DNA of 64,000 nucleotides from Dyadobacter sp. Leaf189 (GCF_001424405.1 NZ_LMPS01000001.1:555999-619998); one strand, 5' to 3'. Positions 45,986-55,356 are shown, numbered from the stretch's first letter. The notes: a model not told the origin generated them from the sequence alone. Numbers and translations are program-made.

Positions 45986-47422
45986 TTATTCTTTCACATA
46001 GTTAGTGCCATAAGGAGCCCTTTGCGGCCTTGAAAGCATTGAATTCGCTTCCTTATCACCAATAAATTGCTCCTTTTTCGGATCCCATTTCAATTTGCGC
46101 TGCAACTTCATTGCGGTATGCGCGATAAGGCACGCTGAGCAGGAGCGGTGCGCTATTTCGGCGTGACTGATCGTCTGTTTGCCGCTTTGAATGCTCTCGA
46201 TCCAGTTTTGGTGCTGCTCCGGACTTTCGTACAAATGGATTTCATTCGCCTGGATCACCGAGCCAAGTATCTTCGGATCACTCGCGTAAAATGCCTTGTT
46301 TTCCTTTGCCGCCGCAGCCGCACCGGGATCTGACGCAGTTACACCCACATTCCCGCGTGAAACAAATATCCAGCCTTCGGTACCTTCGAATTTTACGCCA
46401 TTCGGGTTCGTACCTCCGATCTCCATTTCGACGCCATTTGCGTATTTTGCATTCACCAGAAAATCACCGTGAACATCCCAGAGACCCGATCCTTTCGCAG
46501 GAAAAGTGGCCTTTCCGTCTACTTCAATCGGCCCGGTCAATTCCGTGTCCATTCCCCAATGCGCAATATCAATATGGTGCGAGCCCCAGCCTGTGATCAT
46601 ACCCGCGCCAAACTGCTCCAAGCGCAGCCAACCCGGACGATCATTGATGTCCGTTTGCGAATGCACGCGGTCGAGGGTATAAAATACCTCCGGCGTAGAG
46701 CCGAGCCACATATTGTAGTTCAGGTTGGCAGGTACCGGCATTTCCGCGGTACTTCCTCCCGGAGGATCGCCCGGCAGACCAACATACACCTTTTTCAGCT
46801 TGCCAATGCGGCCATTCCTTACCAGCTCGCAGGTCCTTTTGAATTGCGGCCACGGAGAAATTGATCGCTGCTGGCTACCCAATTGGAATATCACTCCCTT
46901 TTTCTTGATCATATCCGCCATCATCCGGCCTTCTTTGATCGTGAGCGAAGTGGGCTTTTGCATATAAATGTGTTTCCCGGCGACTGCGGCTTCCATGGCA
47001 GGCTGCGCGTGCCAGTGATCAGGTGTACTGATAATCACCGCGTCAATATCTTTCCTGGCCAGGAGTTCGTGGTAATCGTCGTACGTTTTTACTTCCAGGT
47101 AGTTTTCCTTGCCAGTCCGTTCCGCATATTTTTTCTCGATCCAGACCTTTCCTTTTGCCAGCCGGTTTTTATCCAGATCTGCCACTGCAATCACGTGTGC
47201 AGCTTCATTTTTGATTACTTCCGGCAAATCGTGTGAAGATCCGATCCTTCCAAAGCCAATCTGTCCGATGTTAATCTTATTGCTTGGCGCATTCTTACCA
47301 AACACACTTGAAGGAACAATGGTCGGGAACATGGAGGCGGCAATAATGCCCGCAGTCCCTTTTGCAGTTGTTTTCAGGAAAGAGCGCCTGTTCTGATCAA
47401 TTTCTTTGTGATTGTCTTTCAT
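45986..47422 (-). CDS. Exported Gfo/Idh/MocA family oxidoreductase
   Basis: A 478-aa protein with a twin-arginine signal (NRRSFLKTTAKGTAGIIAAS), hence folded with its NAD(P) cofactor before export. The Rossmann motif is IGQIGFGRIGSSHD; DAVIISTPDHWHAQPAMEAA and GKHIYMQKPTSLTIKEGRMM provide the EKP-like site, with the lysine present. C-domain motifs include GWGSHHIDIAHWGMDTELTG. Such exported members are linked to glycoside oxidation or glycosyl hydrolysis via keto intermediates. The ThuA gene upstream (32 bp gap) is co-oriented and likely in the same operon. Confidence 0.92.
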   Translation of the reverse strand: MKDNHKEIDQNRRSFLKTTAKGTAGIIAASMFPTIVPSSVFGKNAPSNKINIGQIGFGRIGSSHDLPEVIKNEAAHVIAVADLDKNRLAKGKVWIEKKYAERTGKENYLEVKTYDDYHELLARKDIDAVIISTPDHWHAQPAMEAAVAGKHIYMQKPTSLTIKEGRMMADMIKKKGVIFQLGSQQRSISPWPQFKRTCELVRNGRIGKLKKVYVGLPGDPPGGSTAEMPVPANLNYNMWLGSTPEVFYTLDRVHSQTDINDRPGWLRLEQFGAGMITGWGSHHIDIAHWGMDTELTGPIEVDGKATFPAKGSGLWDVHGDFLVNAKYANGVEMEIGGTNPNGVKFEGTEGWIFVSRGNVGVTASDPGAAAAAKENKAFYASDPKILGSVIQANEIHLYESPEQHQNWIESIQSGKQTISHAEIAHRSCSACLIAHTAMKLQRKLKWDPKKEQFIGDKEANSMLSRPQRAPYGTNYVKE

Positions 47423-47454
47423 TGCCTTTCAGGTTGGATGGATTTCTCGTTCGT

Positions 47455-48288
47455 TTATTTCCTGCGTACTTCATCTTGCGGGCTGGCCGCGTAAGCTTTG
47501 CTGTAATTCCGTGATTTTTGCGGACCAATAGCCCACTCGATCGCACCAAGAATGTGTTTTTTCAAATCGTCTTTTTCGTAGTCCGTCTTTTCGTGACCCA
47601 GTGAAGTATATACTGCACGACCGCCGTCGTATTCATGCCACCAAACCGAAGGAAACACGGTACCAAATGTGTCAAGCGCCTTTCCAGCTGGTTTTTGAAT
47701 GGTAGAATGGTCATTTACAGCCAGTACATTCAGGTTCACCGCCATTTCCTTGACGAAGTAAAATTCATCCTTTTCGCGGTTCCAGGTTGTGGGTAAATGC
47801 GCCAGAGCGGGATTTTTGGGATCAAGGATTTTTACCGAAAAACTTTGTCCCGGCTCGTGCCAGAAAAACGTCCCGCCGAGCATATCCTTAAACCAGCGCC
47901 ATTTCCGCTCCGTACCAGATGCCGAGTGAATTCCCAGGAAATTTCCACCCGACTGAATGTAGCGCATCAATGCAACGCGCTGTGCATCCGTGTCAAATAC
48001 ATCATTATTGGTGTTGGAAAAAATAAGGACGTCGTACTGTTTGAGATTGTCGTCAGTAAATTTCGCAGCGTCAGAAGTCGAATCCACTGCAAACCCATTC
48101 TGTTTTCCCAAAGCCTGAATCGCCGCCACCGAAGCTGCGATGTTATCATGCACATAACCCTTCCCATTCCGCGTATAAACCAATACTTTGACTTTGTTCC
48201 ATTTGATTTTTTGGGCGAAAGTCGAGGTTGCAAAGGATGTTAGCAGGAGAATTACGATTATTTGAAGGGCTTTTGAGTTCAGTTTCAT
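47455..48288 (-). CDS. ThuA domain protein
   Basis: An exported 277-aa ThuA-like protein (class I glutamine-amidotransferase fold) with signal peptide (1-25, TSTFAQ). Segments are KVLVYTRNGKGYVHDNIAAS, YDVLIFSNTNNDVFDTDAQR, GGNFLGIHSASGTERKWRWF, FYFVKEMAVNLNVLAVNDHS and WWHEYDGGRAVYTSLGHEKT. The family is associated with trehalose and 3-keto-sugar metabolism, but a catalytic role is not settled. The Gfo/Idh gene follows by 32 bp. It is the single-domain relative of the ThuA modules in the two giant lipoproteins. Confidence 0.9.
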   Translation of the reverse strand: MKLNSKALQIIVILLLTSFATSTFAQKIKWNKVKVLVYTRNGKGYVHDNIAASVAAIQALGKQNGFAVDSTSDAAKFTDDNLKQYDVLIFSNTNNDVFDTDAQRVALMRYIQSGGNFLGIHSASGTERKWRWFKDMLGGTFFWHEPGQSFSVKILDPKNPALAHLPTTWNREKDEFYFVKEMAVNLNVLAVNDHSTIQKPAGKALDTFGTVFPSVWWHEYDGGRAVYTSLGHEKTDYEKDDLKKHILGAIEWAIGPQKSRNYSKAYAASPQDEVRRK

Positions 48289-48343
48289 TTTTAGTTAATG
48301 AATTGTTAGTTGGTGGTTTATAGTTTGCCTTGCCTCTTTCTGG

Positions 48344-48415
48344 CTTTGTCACCCTGAGCGCAGTCGAAGGGATAAGCGTAATGCTTGCCCTTCGACTGCG
48401 CTCAGGGTAACAAAG
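48344..48415. repeat. Inverted repeat, tcaccctgagcgcag family
   Basis: Arms 48344-48371 and 48388-48415 (27 of 28 pairs) with a 16-nt loop. It lies in the 136-bp gap between the ThuA gene start and the SDR stop, both minus strand. Confidence 0.92.
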
Positions 48416-48424
48416 AGCACTCTT

Positions 48425-49213
48425 CTAAAAACCTATCGAATTCCCGCCATCGACAGGCAGTGAAACACCTGTGATAAACTTCGCAGCTTCTGACGCGAGG
48501 AACACAGCTGCCCAGCCGATATCGTCGGGTTTGCCCCAGGTTCCCATTGGCGTACGGTCCATTGCTTTGTCACGCCGCGCTGGATCGCCATCCATTGCAG
48601 TTAACATCATAGGCGTTTCAATAAAGCCGGGGGCTATTGCATTTACTCTCACATTGTAAGGTGAAAATTCAGTCGTCAAAGCTTTTACCATTCCCCCGAT
48701 TGCCGATTTGGAGGCAGTGTAAGCCACCACACGATCAATCCCGTACAATGCCGCCATGGAGGTGATCATGATAATGGATCCCCTTTTTCGCTCGATCATT
48801 CTTTTACCGCATTCGCGTGTAATTGAAAATACGGCGTGCAGGTTGGTTTGTATAATTCGGTCAAAGTCCTCATCGGTCACCTCAACCGCGTGTTTTTTCA
48901 TATTAATACCCGCATTATTGATCAGTATATCGATTTCGCCGACGTTCGTTTCGATATTGTCAATCAATGCAGGAATTGATTTCAGGTCGGTAATATCATT
49001 GACGAAATAAGAAGCGTTTTCAGGGCCGAGGGTGTTGACTGCCTCTTGTAAAACAGCCTCTCTGCGGCCGGTTAATATCACTTTGGCACCCGCAGCGATC
49101 ATGCATTGGGCAATGTAAAATCCGATTCCGCTGCCTCCGCCGGTTATCAGCGCGCGTTTTCCTTGCAGGGAAAATGCCGCCTGGGCAGTTGTTAATGCGA
49201 GTTCTTCTGGCAT
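48425..49213 (-). CDS. SDR family oxidoreductase, probable fructuronate reductase
   Basis: A 262-aa short-chain dehydrogenase with the NAD(P) motif TGGGSGIGFYIA, NNAGI, the catalytic Ser in ITSMAALYG and YTASKSA (Tyr and Lys), and a C-terminal VDGGNSIGF. Placed 28 bp downstream of uxuA, its likely substrate is D-fructuronate/D-mannonate, replacing the classical long-chain UxuB. That assignment is from context; related gluconate dehydrogenases have the same fold. The start has no clear Shine-Dalgarno, as elsewhere here. Confidence 0.88.
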   Translation of the reverse strand: MPEELALTTAQAAFSLQGKRALITGGGSGIGFYIAQCMIAAGAKVILTGRREAVLQEAVNTLGPENASYFVNDITDLKSIPALIDNIETNVGEIDILINNAGINMKKHAVEVTDEDFDRIIQTNLHAVFSITRECGKRMIERKRGSIIMITSMAALYGIDRVVAYTASKSAIGGMVKALTTEFSPYNVRVNAIAPGFIETPMMLTAMDGDPARRDKAMDRTPMGTWGKPDDIGWAAVFLASEAAKFITGVSLPVDGGNSIGF

Positions 49214-49241
49214 ATATGAGCCTTTGTAAAATGGATTATTG

Positions 49242-50447
49242 TTAAAACTGCGGGAGCGACCTCAAAATACTCATTTCAAGTCCGCGTAATTCAGCAAGTG
49301 CTTTCAACCGCCCGATAGCGGAATAGCCGGGGTAAGTTCTTTTATGAAGATCATCCAGCATTTGAAATCCATGATCCGGCCGCATAGGCAGTTCACTGTC
49401 AACATATTGGTCTGCTTTTCGCCTTTGTTCTTCCTGTACCAATGCTTTCACAACTTCGTACATATCCACGTCGCCTTCCAGATGCGGTGCTTCGTGGAAA
49501 TTCAATGGGTTATCGCTGTCGCGTTTGGTCGTTCTTAAATGCACAAAATGAATGCGGTCGCCAAACTTTTCAACCATTTGTGGCAGGTTGTTGTCAGCCC
49601 GTACCCCAAGCGATCCTGTGCAGAAAGTGATCCCATTTGCGCGCACATCGCAGGATTGCAACAATTGTGAAAGGTCCGATTCGGTACTGACAACACGGGG
49701 CAATCCAAGCAGGGATTTTGGCGGATCATCAGGATGAATGCAGAGGTTAATGCCTAATTCCTGAGCCAGCGGGGCAATCTGCCCTATAAAATAATAGAGA
49801 TTTTCGCGCAGTTCTTTGTCTCCGATATGCGCGTATGCATTAAGCAAGCTTTGAAATTCAGTCAGCTCAAAAGCCTCTTCGGAACCGGGCAAACCGAGCA
49901 AAACGGTATTGGTCAACGCGCCAATTTCTTCCTGCGACATTGCATTCAGTTTAGCGAGTGCCGATTTTTGAACCTCAGGCTCGTAATCGTTTTCAGATCC
50001 CGGTCTCTGTAAAATATAAAGGTCAAAAAGGGCGAAATCCTCCCAGACAAAGCGCAGCGTTTGCTGGCCTTCGGGAAGCGTGTAGCTGAGTTGCGTGCGC
50101 GACCAGTCCAGCACCGGCATAAAGTTGTAGCAAACGGTTTTGATCCCGCAAGCTGCCAGGTTGCGCAGCGATTCCTTGTAGTTGCTGATGTATTTTTCGC
50201 GGGAGGGTAATCCTTTTTTGATATCCTCATGAACCGGCAGACTTTCAACAACCAGCCAATGCAGTTCGGTAAATTGTGCATTACCAGCCTCGATCAACAT
50301 TTTTCGCTCTTCAATCGCCTCCACGGACCAAACCTCACCAACCGGAATCTGATGCAGCGCACTCACGATCCCGCTGCAACCCGCCTGCCTGATATCCATT
50401 AAAGACACCGGATCATTCGGCCCAAACCAGCGCATTGTTTGAATCAT
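49242..50447 (-). CDS. uxuA: D-mannonate dehydratase
   Basis: A 401-aa enzyme that converts D-mannonate to 2-keto-3-deoxy-D-gluconate, the committed step of the hexuronate pathway. Family motifs are MRWFGPNDPVSLMDIRQAGC, CYNFMPVLDWSRTQ, INLCIHPDDPPKSLLGLPRV, FCTGSLG, HFVHLRTTKR, HLEGDVDM and RPDHGF, covering the expected His, Cys, Asp metal site. The length matches the family. Met5 (50435) is an alternative start. It is followed by the SDR gene; a terminator upstream (50551-50591) separates the pair from the five-gene operon. No KDG kinase or aldolase is present here. Confidence 0.95.
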   Translation of the reverse strand: MIQTMRWFGPNDPVSLMDIRQAGCSGIVSALHQIPVGEVWSVEAIEERKMLIEAGNAQFTELHWLVVESLPVHEDIKKGLPSREKYISNYKESLRNLAACGIKTVCYNFMPVLDWSRTQLSYTLPEGQQTLRFVWEDFALFDLYILQRPGSENDYEPEVQKSALAKLNAMSQEEIGALTNTVLLGLPGSEEAFELTEFQSLLNAYAHIGDKELRENLYYFIGQIAPLAQELGINLCIHPDDPPKSLLGLPRVVSTESDLSQLLQSCDVRANGITFCTGSLGVRADNNLPQMVEKFGDRIHFVHLRTTKRDSDNPLNFHEAPHLEGDVDMYEVVKALVQEEQRRKADQYVDSELPMRPDHGFQMLDDLHKRTYPGYSAIGRLKALAELRGLEMSILRSLPQF

Positions 50448-50550
50448 AATTCAATCTTTGAAGTAAAATGTGATTGGTTATATCAAAACCCACATCGCAA
50501 TAAACGCATGTTTCTATCTGACGCAGAGAGTAGAACTATTCCCTTACAAA

Positions 50551-50591
50551 ATTGAAAAAGCCGATGAATACATTTCACCGGCTTTTTCAAT
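50551..50591 (-). terminator. Intrinsic terminator at the end of the five-gene operon
   Basis: 13-bp arms (50551-50563 and 50579-50591) are exact complements around a 15-nt loop; the stem itself ends in a T-run on the minus strand. It lies 19 nt after the DUF3748 stop and marks the operon end. Confidence 0.9.
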
Positions 50592-50609
50592 TCAGGCAAT
50601 GGTAAGGTC

Positions 50610-51929
50610 TTAAAATATATTTGTTAATACGAAAATCTGCTGCGTCTTGCCTCCGGTACTTGCATCCTCCACCAGCCTGTTGCAGGCAAGTACTTGCCCG
50701 TCATGTGACCAGACCAGATTAGCCGGCGCTTGTTCGGACGGAGCTGTCAGCACTCTTATTCTTTGCTGAAAAGATGCATTGCCAATTTCGCATATCATTA
50801 TTCTTTCTTCCCATACATAAGCAATATACCCGCCACCGGGATGCCACCGCACATTTCCTTTCACATCCGAATCGTGGTTAGTAAGCTGCGAAGCCTCTCC
50901 GCCGAGAGGCGAAATCGTGAATATTTGGGTGATTCCGTTTTCATCTTTGGCGAGGAATGCAAGTTTTGAGCCGTCTGGCGAAGACCTGACAATACCGCTG
51001 CATCCAGGGAAAGCTGAGTTTGCGGTAAATGTGATCCGCCGCTGAACTGTACCTGCCGGCGGCATTGGAAAGTCGCTGGCAGTTCCTTCGAGTGGGCTCA
51101 GGGGGCCGGGTTTGGTAATATCGTCGGGAATGTCGACTACAAAAACTTCGGGTACCTCATTGCCGTTGCTATCGACCACGGTCCCCAGAAAAGCTCTCGC
51201 CAGTTGCAGACTTCCATCAGGCCTGACGTAACCTTTCTTCCCGATCCAGCTATCGTTTGCTGCATGATTAATCTCGTCACTGCCGGGCTGGGGTTGCGGC
51301 ACGACGCGCACCACAACTACGCTAAACCATTCGCCCGGTACATTCTCCGGGGTGGCCGGCACATCAACCGGGCCGATGTTTGCTGAAACACCAATTGTCC
51401 GCAGGTTGCGTTTGGTTCCCGAAGCATCTTCCAGGGCTTTCAGGATCGCGTCGTTGTAAGTAAATCCAATCCATTTTCCATCGCCGCTCCATTCGTGCCG
51501 GTGCGTTCCGCCGCGCAGTGCGCCAGGGGTGAAGGGTGGGTCAATATTGCGGGCGTCCATAAAAACCGGCTTGCCCGGCTCGGCACCCCGGACTATCACG
51601 CCCGTTCGCCGCCATTGCTGGTAAGGGTTATCGGCCGTGCAGCTGGAAAGCCCGTGAATGAACACTACCGCATCTTCCACAGGACTATAACTTACCGCCC
51701 CCGCGCCCGGCCCCCACTTTGCATTGTCGGGTATCTGATAAATGATCCTTACTTCACCCGATTCAATGCATACCTTCTCGATCCGCGCAGATTCCGGAAT
51801 GCCACCAATATCCGTTCTGGTATCATAAGCCAGCCACTTTCCGTCAGGCGAAAAATTGTCGTTGTTGTCGAGATCGTGGTGGTAGCTCAGGTCAAACGTA
51901 AGCTGCTTTTCCACTAAATATTTAACCAT
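50610..51929 (-). CDS. DUF3748 protein (YidR-like beta-propeller)
   Basis: A 439-aa TolB-like propeller protein matching DUF3748, the family of E. coli YidR. Segments are FSPDGKWLAYDTRTDIGGIP, the block GGTHRHEWSGDGKWIGFTYN, PGEWFSVVVVRVVPQPQPGS, and WD/TolB-like repeats SSPDGSKLAFLAKDENGITQ and LVWSHDGQVLACNRL. No signal peptide or lipobox is visible, so it appears cytoplasmic, unlike the three propeller proteins before it in the operon. Function is unknown; in related loci it accompanies sugar acid or uronate genes (from memory, untested). It is the last gene of a five-gene operon (9-bp gap). Confidence 0.85.
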   Translation of the reverse strand: MVKYLVEKQLTFDLSYHHDLDNNDNFSPDGKWLAYDTRTDIGGIPESARIEKVCIESGEVRIIYQIPDNAKWGPGAGAVSYSPVEDAVVFIHGLSSCTADNPYQQWRRTGVIVRGAEPGKPVFMDARNIDPPFTPGALRGGTHRHEWSGDGKWIGFTYNDAILKALEDASGTKRNLRTIGVSANIGPVDVPATPENVPGEWFSVVVVRVVPQPQPGSDEINHAANDSWIGKKGYVRPDGSLQLARAFLGTVVDSNGNEVPEVFVVDIPDDITKPGPLSPLEGTASDFPMPPAGTVQRRITFTANSAFPGCSGIVRSSPDGSKLAFLAKDENGITQIFTISPLGGEASQLTNHDSDVKGNVRWHPGGGYIAYVWEERIMICEIGNASFQQRIRVLTAPSEQAPANLVWSHDGQVLACNRLVEDASTGGKTQQIFVLTNIF

Positions 51930-51938
51930 TATTCAATA

Positions 51939-54161
51939 TTACTTCTGTGGTGCACTGATTACCCCGAGGTACCTTCCCATCCAGTAAGGAAGCAGCCAGA
52001 TATCGCCCGCGCTGTGCTCAGAAGCGCCATTTCCATGATTTCTATCCAATCCGAACATATTTCCATTGTGTCGCTGGATAGGCCGCTCGTCGGGAGGCAG
52101 TACTTCTTTGGTAGTCTGCTTGCGGAAATTTGGTTCGATCATCTCAATGTCTTTCCGGTGGCTGTTTTTGATCACCCAGTCAATAAGATCCAGCGGGTGT
52201 TCCTGTAAATACCACACTGCTTCATTCAAATCAAACTCCTTCGTGCCGGTCAGTGCCGTAAATATATTCCAGGCTCCTTCTTTTTCAGGCCGCTCTGCTT
52301 CCCAGTGGTCAAGGATGGACTCTTTGTATTTGGCTTTCAAAGTATCATTGAATGCGTATCTGTACAATCCCCAATAACCTATAAAGTACATTTCATCATC
52401 GGAGTGATTCCATCCGTCGGACATATGTTTGGCGTGCTCATCTGCATCGGCAGGCGCTTTTCCGATCTCTTTCATCGACCGCATCATATTCTCGAGATAA
52501 CCATGTTTGGTCATCAATTCGAATGCTTTCGCCTTATATTTTTCTTTTTTGGTAAAATGATAGGCAGTCTGCAGCATGGAGACAATGTTGGACGAATTCA
52601 GCTTCCGGTCACCTACATTGGTCGGAAAAGAATTCACATATACCGGATTCCATTTCCCCCACATAGTTGGTTTTCCATCAAAATCGATGAGGTACATATC
52701 ATTTTTGACAATGTGCGACATCACGGTATCTATCAGCATGATCGCCTTGTTTTTCAATGCGGGATCGTCAACAAGCTCCGCCATCGCGCCAAATGCAAAA
52801 ACGTGCCCTATAACCTCGTCGCTGCTCGTCGTCGATTTCCAGTCCCATTCTTTTTCGGGAGAATGCTGCCACCTTTCAGGATCATGAAGCTCCTTGATGT
52901 GCCCGGAACGCTCAAAAGACCGAGCAGGAAATCCTGGTACCGGGTTTACCGTATACAACCTTTCCATTGCTTCCAGCGACTCGCGGCAATTCTGCAAAGC
53001 TTCGGGATCTTTCGTTACCGCATACCTGAAAATCTCGCCACCCAGATACATCGAAGTCCACAAACCGTCATTATCCGAATCTTCCATATAGCCAGTTGCC
53101 AGGTTTCCGTGGTCCATTTTAGCAAGCGTAGCATTAAAACCGTTACGAATGTGACGTTTACGAACCTGCTCTTCGAAAAACAGCGCTTTTTCTTCCAGCG
53201 TCATCGATTTGAAGCGGATTTGTCCAAGCCCCTTTGTTGTCAATATCAAAACAGAATTAGCAGGACCCGGCTCAATGTCCGTGACCACATTGCCCGGTAG
53301 CCAGCGTTCGCCGTAGTAATAGTCGAACTTACCGTCTTCACGAAGTGCAAAAGCGCCCTGATCTGATCCAAACCATAACTTTCCATTAATTTCCTTTACC
53401 GCAGTGATCCGGGTAGCAGGCAGTTTCTTTGCAGTTGTTCCCGCTTGCTTACCTGTTTTTATGTCAAAAACCAGATAACCGTCTGAGGTACCTACCACAA
53501 TATTACCTGCCTTATTAGCGAGCGCGAAACTGGTAAAGCCCGACCCGTCCATTACTTTGGAAAGCTTATTGTCTGCGAGCGTGTACAAAGACTTTTTGCC
53601 CAAAATCCAGAAAGTGTTCTTTCCGGGCTGATCGATCAGATCCAGTACTTCGTCGCCTGGTAAAGTACCTGTCCACATCGCTTTCGAATCCTTGATCAAT
53701 TGCAGCGATTTGCCGTCACTTACCAGAAACGTGAAATCCTTCCCGCCAGCTATTGTTTTTGCATTGGTCAGAGTATGTTTCGAAAACAAAGTTCCGGCCC
53801 ACGCATTGCTCATAACCACCGTGTTGGTAAGATATACAAACTGGTTTTCGTACACCGTCAGGTCCGCAACCTTTTTGTCCTTCATAAACCGGTAAGTATC
53901 GTCTGCCTTGATACTCCCGGGATAAAGAAACTCGCCTCCTGACAGGTGCTGCAAACCTTCTTTGGCCAGGACCTGAATATTCCCATTGCGGTCTGCCGCC
54001 ACTTTCAGCAGCCTGGCTTTGGTCGTATCCGCGTAATATTTGATGCTGTAATCCTGCTGGAACGGTTTGTCTTTGTAAACCGGCTGCGCATTCAATTGCG
54101 CGCTCCATGAGTAAAGGGTAATCGCCAGCAGCAGGAGTGTAAAGTAATTTGATCGTTGCAT
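51939..54161 (-). CDS. Two-component-regulator-type propeller with C-terminal helical domain (paralogue A)
   Basis: A 740-aa exported protein: signal peptide (1-25, LNAQ), an N-terminal propeller (about 35-330; WFGSDQGAFALREDGKFDYY) and a C-terminal helical domain (about 340-735) that looks like an (alpha/alpha) barrel. Helical-domain landmarks are DSDNDGLWTSMYLGGEIFRY, KDPEALQNCRESLEAMERLY, TTSSDEVIGHVFAFGAM, DLIDWVIKNSHRKDIEMI and the end LLPYWMGRYLGVIS. It shares all these with the protein at 55357-57615. The conserved SSDE..GH motif is a candidate active site. Sequence alone does not name an enzyme class; polysaccharide lyase or hydrolase is plausible. Confidence 0.8.
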   Translation of the reverse strand: MQRSNYFTLLLLAITLYSWSAQLNAQPVYKDKPFQQDYSIKYYADTTKARLLKVAADRNGNIQVLAKEGLQHLSGGEFLYPGSIKADDTYRFMKDKKVADLTVYENQFVYLTNTVVMSNAWAGTLFSKHTLTNAKTIAGGKDFTFLVSDGKSLQLIKDSKAMWTGTLPGDEVLDLIDQPGKNTFWILGKKSLYTLADNKLSKVMDGSGFTSFALANKAGNIVVGTSDGYLVFDIKTGKQAGTTAKKLPATRITAVKEINGKLWFGSDQGAFALREDGKFDYYYGERWLPGNVVTDIEPGPANSVLILTTKGLGQIRFKSMTLEEKALFFEEQVRKRHIRNGFNATLAKMDHGNLATGYMEDSDNDGLWTSMYLGGEIFRYAVTKDPEALQNCRESLEAMERLYTVNPVPGFPARSFERSGHIKELHDPERWQHSPEKEWDWKSTTSSDEVIGHVFAFGAMAELVDDPALKNKAIMLIDTVMSHIVKNDMYLIDFDGKPTMWGKWNPVYVNSFPTNVGDRKLNSSNIVSMLQTAYHFTKKEKYKAKAFELMTKHGYLENMMRSMKEIGKAPADADEHAKHMSDGWNHSDDEMYFIGYWGLYRYAFNDTLKAKYKESILDHWEAERPEKEGAWNIFTALTGTKEFDLNEAVWYLQEHPLDLIDWVIKNSHRKDIEMIEPNFRKQTTKEVLPPDERPIQRHNGNMFGLDRNHGNGASEHSAGDIWLLPYWMGRYLGVISAPQK

Positions 54162-54173
54162 TAAAAAGGTAGG

Positions 54174-55349
54174 TTAAGGTAAGCGCGTCGGGTCAACGAC
54201 AACATATTTAATAGACTTTTTGCCTTTTTCGGGATGATGCGAGTAGGTCATGTGCATCAGCCCGTCTGGTGTCTGGATCAGCGAAGGGTAGGAGTATCCT
54301 CCTTTTCTTGACGCATCATTTTCAATGGAAAAGCGCTTCCAGGTCTTGCCTTCGTCGGCTGAGGTTCTGAGCGTCAGTATATAGCGTCCGTTTTCAATAT
54401 CATTTCCCAGAAAAGCCCAGCGGCCGTCTTTTAAGACAATGAGTTCTACGCTTGCTGTGTTGGGAATGTCCGTTTTGCGGGTTGCCTGCCAGCTTTCACC
54501 CTGGTCGGTACTTTCGCTGACATGCACCCGGGTAGGCTCGTCGCCACTGTCGCGCATAAACGCCAGCAGGTCTCCATTCTTTTTCCTGATAATGGCGGGC
54601 TGAATGGGGCCGCGACCAACAATGGGCAGACCCGGCCGCCAGGTTTCTCCATTATTCTCCGAAATCGCCGTCATTGATAAATTAAAGCCGTCGGAATACA
54701 GCGGGAGGATAATTTTTCCGTTTTCGAGCAAAAGCGGTTTGATCCGGGTCATCCAGCCGATACTTCTTTTGGGTGCATCTTTGCTGGCTGTAATGATCAT
54801 ATCGTCGTATTTCGGCGCGTAACCAGCCCAGCCAGCGGTAAGGTGCGGCAGCGTTTTCAGTTTTTTCTCAACCTCTTCTGCGAATTTCTCGTCTGGTTTC
54901 AGGAGAATGTTATCCTGCCATTCCCAAACCGGCGCGCCTGGTTTGAGGTAGTTTTCGGAAGTTTTAAAACGTAAAATCGATTGCTCCCAAAGGTTAGCTT
55001 GTACTGCAATCCACACCAGGAATAATTTCCCTTTTGCATTCAGAAATAATACGGGGTTACAGTCCGGAATGTTGGGTGTATCAGCAAGCAAAAACGGCTC
55101 GCTCCATTTGTTTTCTCCTTTTCTCAGTCTCGCACCCATGATCTTCACATCGTCCGAAGTCCGCTCCCCGCTTCCCTGGAACCAGGTCGAAAGGAAATCA
55201 CCATTGGGCAAGCTCACGATACTGCTGCCGTGAACATGTTGCGGCTGGTGCGGGAATATCAGCATTTGCTTTACGAAAGCGCTTTCCTGCGCATACGCTG
55301 AAATGCAGAGAAATAGGGTCAGGTTAAGAGTCAGTAGTAGTTTTTTCAT
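54174..55349 (-). CDS. Secreted sialidase-fold (Asp-box) protein
   Basis: A 391-aa protein with signal peptide (1-20, ISAYAQ) and a six-bladed sialidase-type propeller. Asp-boxes are visible as SENNGETW, STDQGESW and SADEGKTW. An N-terminal HVHGSSIVSLPNGDFLSTWF and the mid segment GRGPIQPAIIRKKNGDLLAF match the family of exo-alpha-sialidase-like proteins common in glycan loci; the arginine triad of true sialidases is not obvious, so a lyase or other propeller enzyme is possible. It sits between the two paralogous propeller/helical genes with 7-12-bp gaps. Confidence 0.83.
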   Translation of the reverse strand: MKKLLLTLNLTLFLCISAYAQESAFVKQMLIFPHQPQHVHGSSIVSLPNGDFLSTWFQGSGERTSDDVKIMGARLRKGENKWSEPFLLADTPNIPDCNPVLFLNAKGKLFLVWIAVQANLWEQSILRFKTSENYLKPGAPVWEWQDNILLKPDEKFAEEVEKKLKTLPHLTAGWAGYAPKYDDMIITASKDAPKRSIGWMTRIKPLLLENGKIILPLYSDGFNLSMTAISENNGETWRPGLPIVGRGPIQPAIIRKKNGDLLAFMRDSGDEPTRVHVSESTDQGESWQATRKTDIPNTASVELIVLKDGRWAFLGNDIENGRYILTLRTSADEGKTWKRFSIENDASRKGGYSYPSLIQTPDGLMHMTYSHHPEKGKKSIKYVVVDPTRLP

Positions 55350-55356
55350 AATGCGG

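Noticed and set aside
52305..53300. 331-codon plus-strand frame
   Set aside because: Antisense to paralogue A of the propeller operon; Ile/His/Phe-rich shadow with no recognisable domain.
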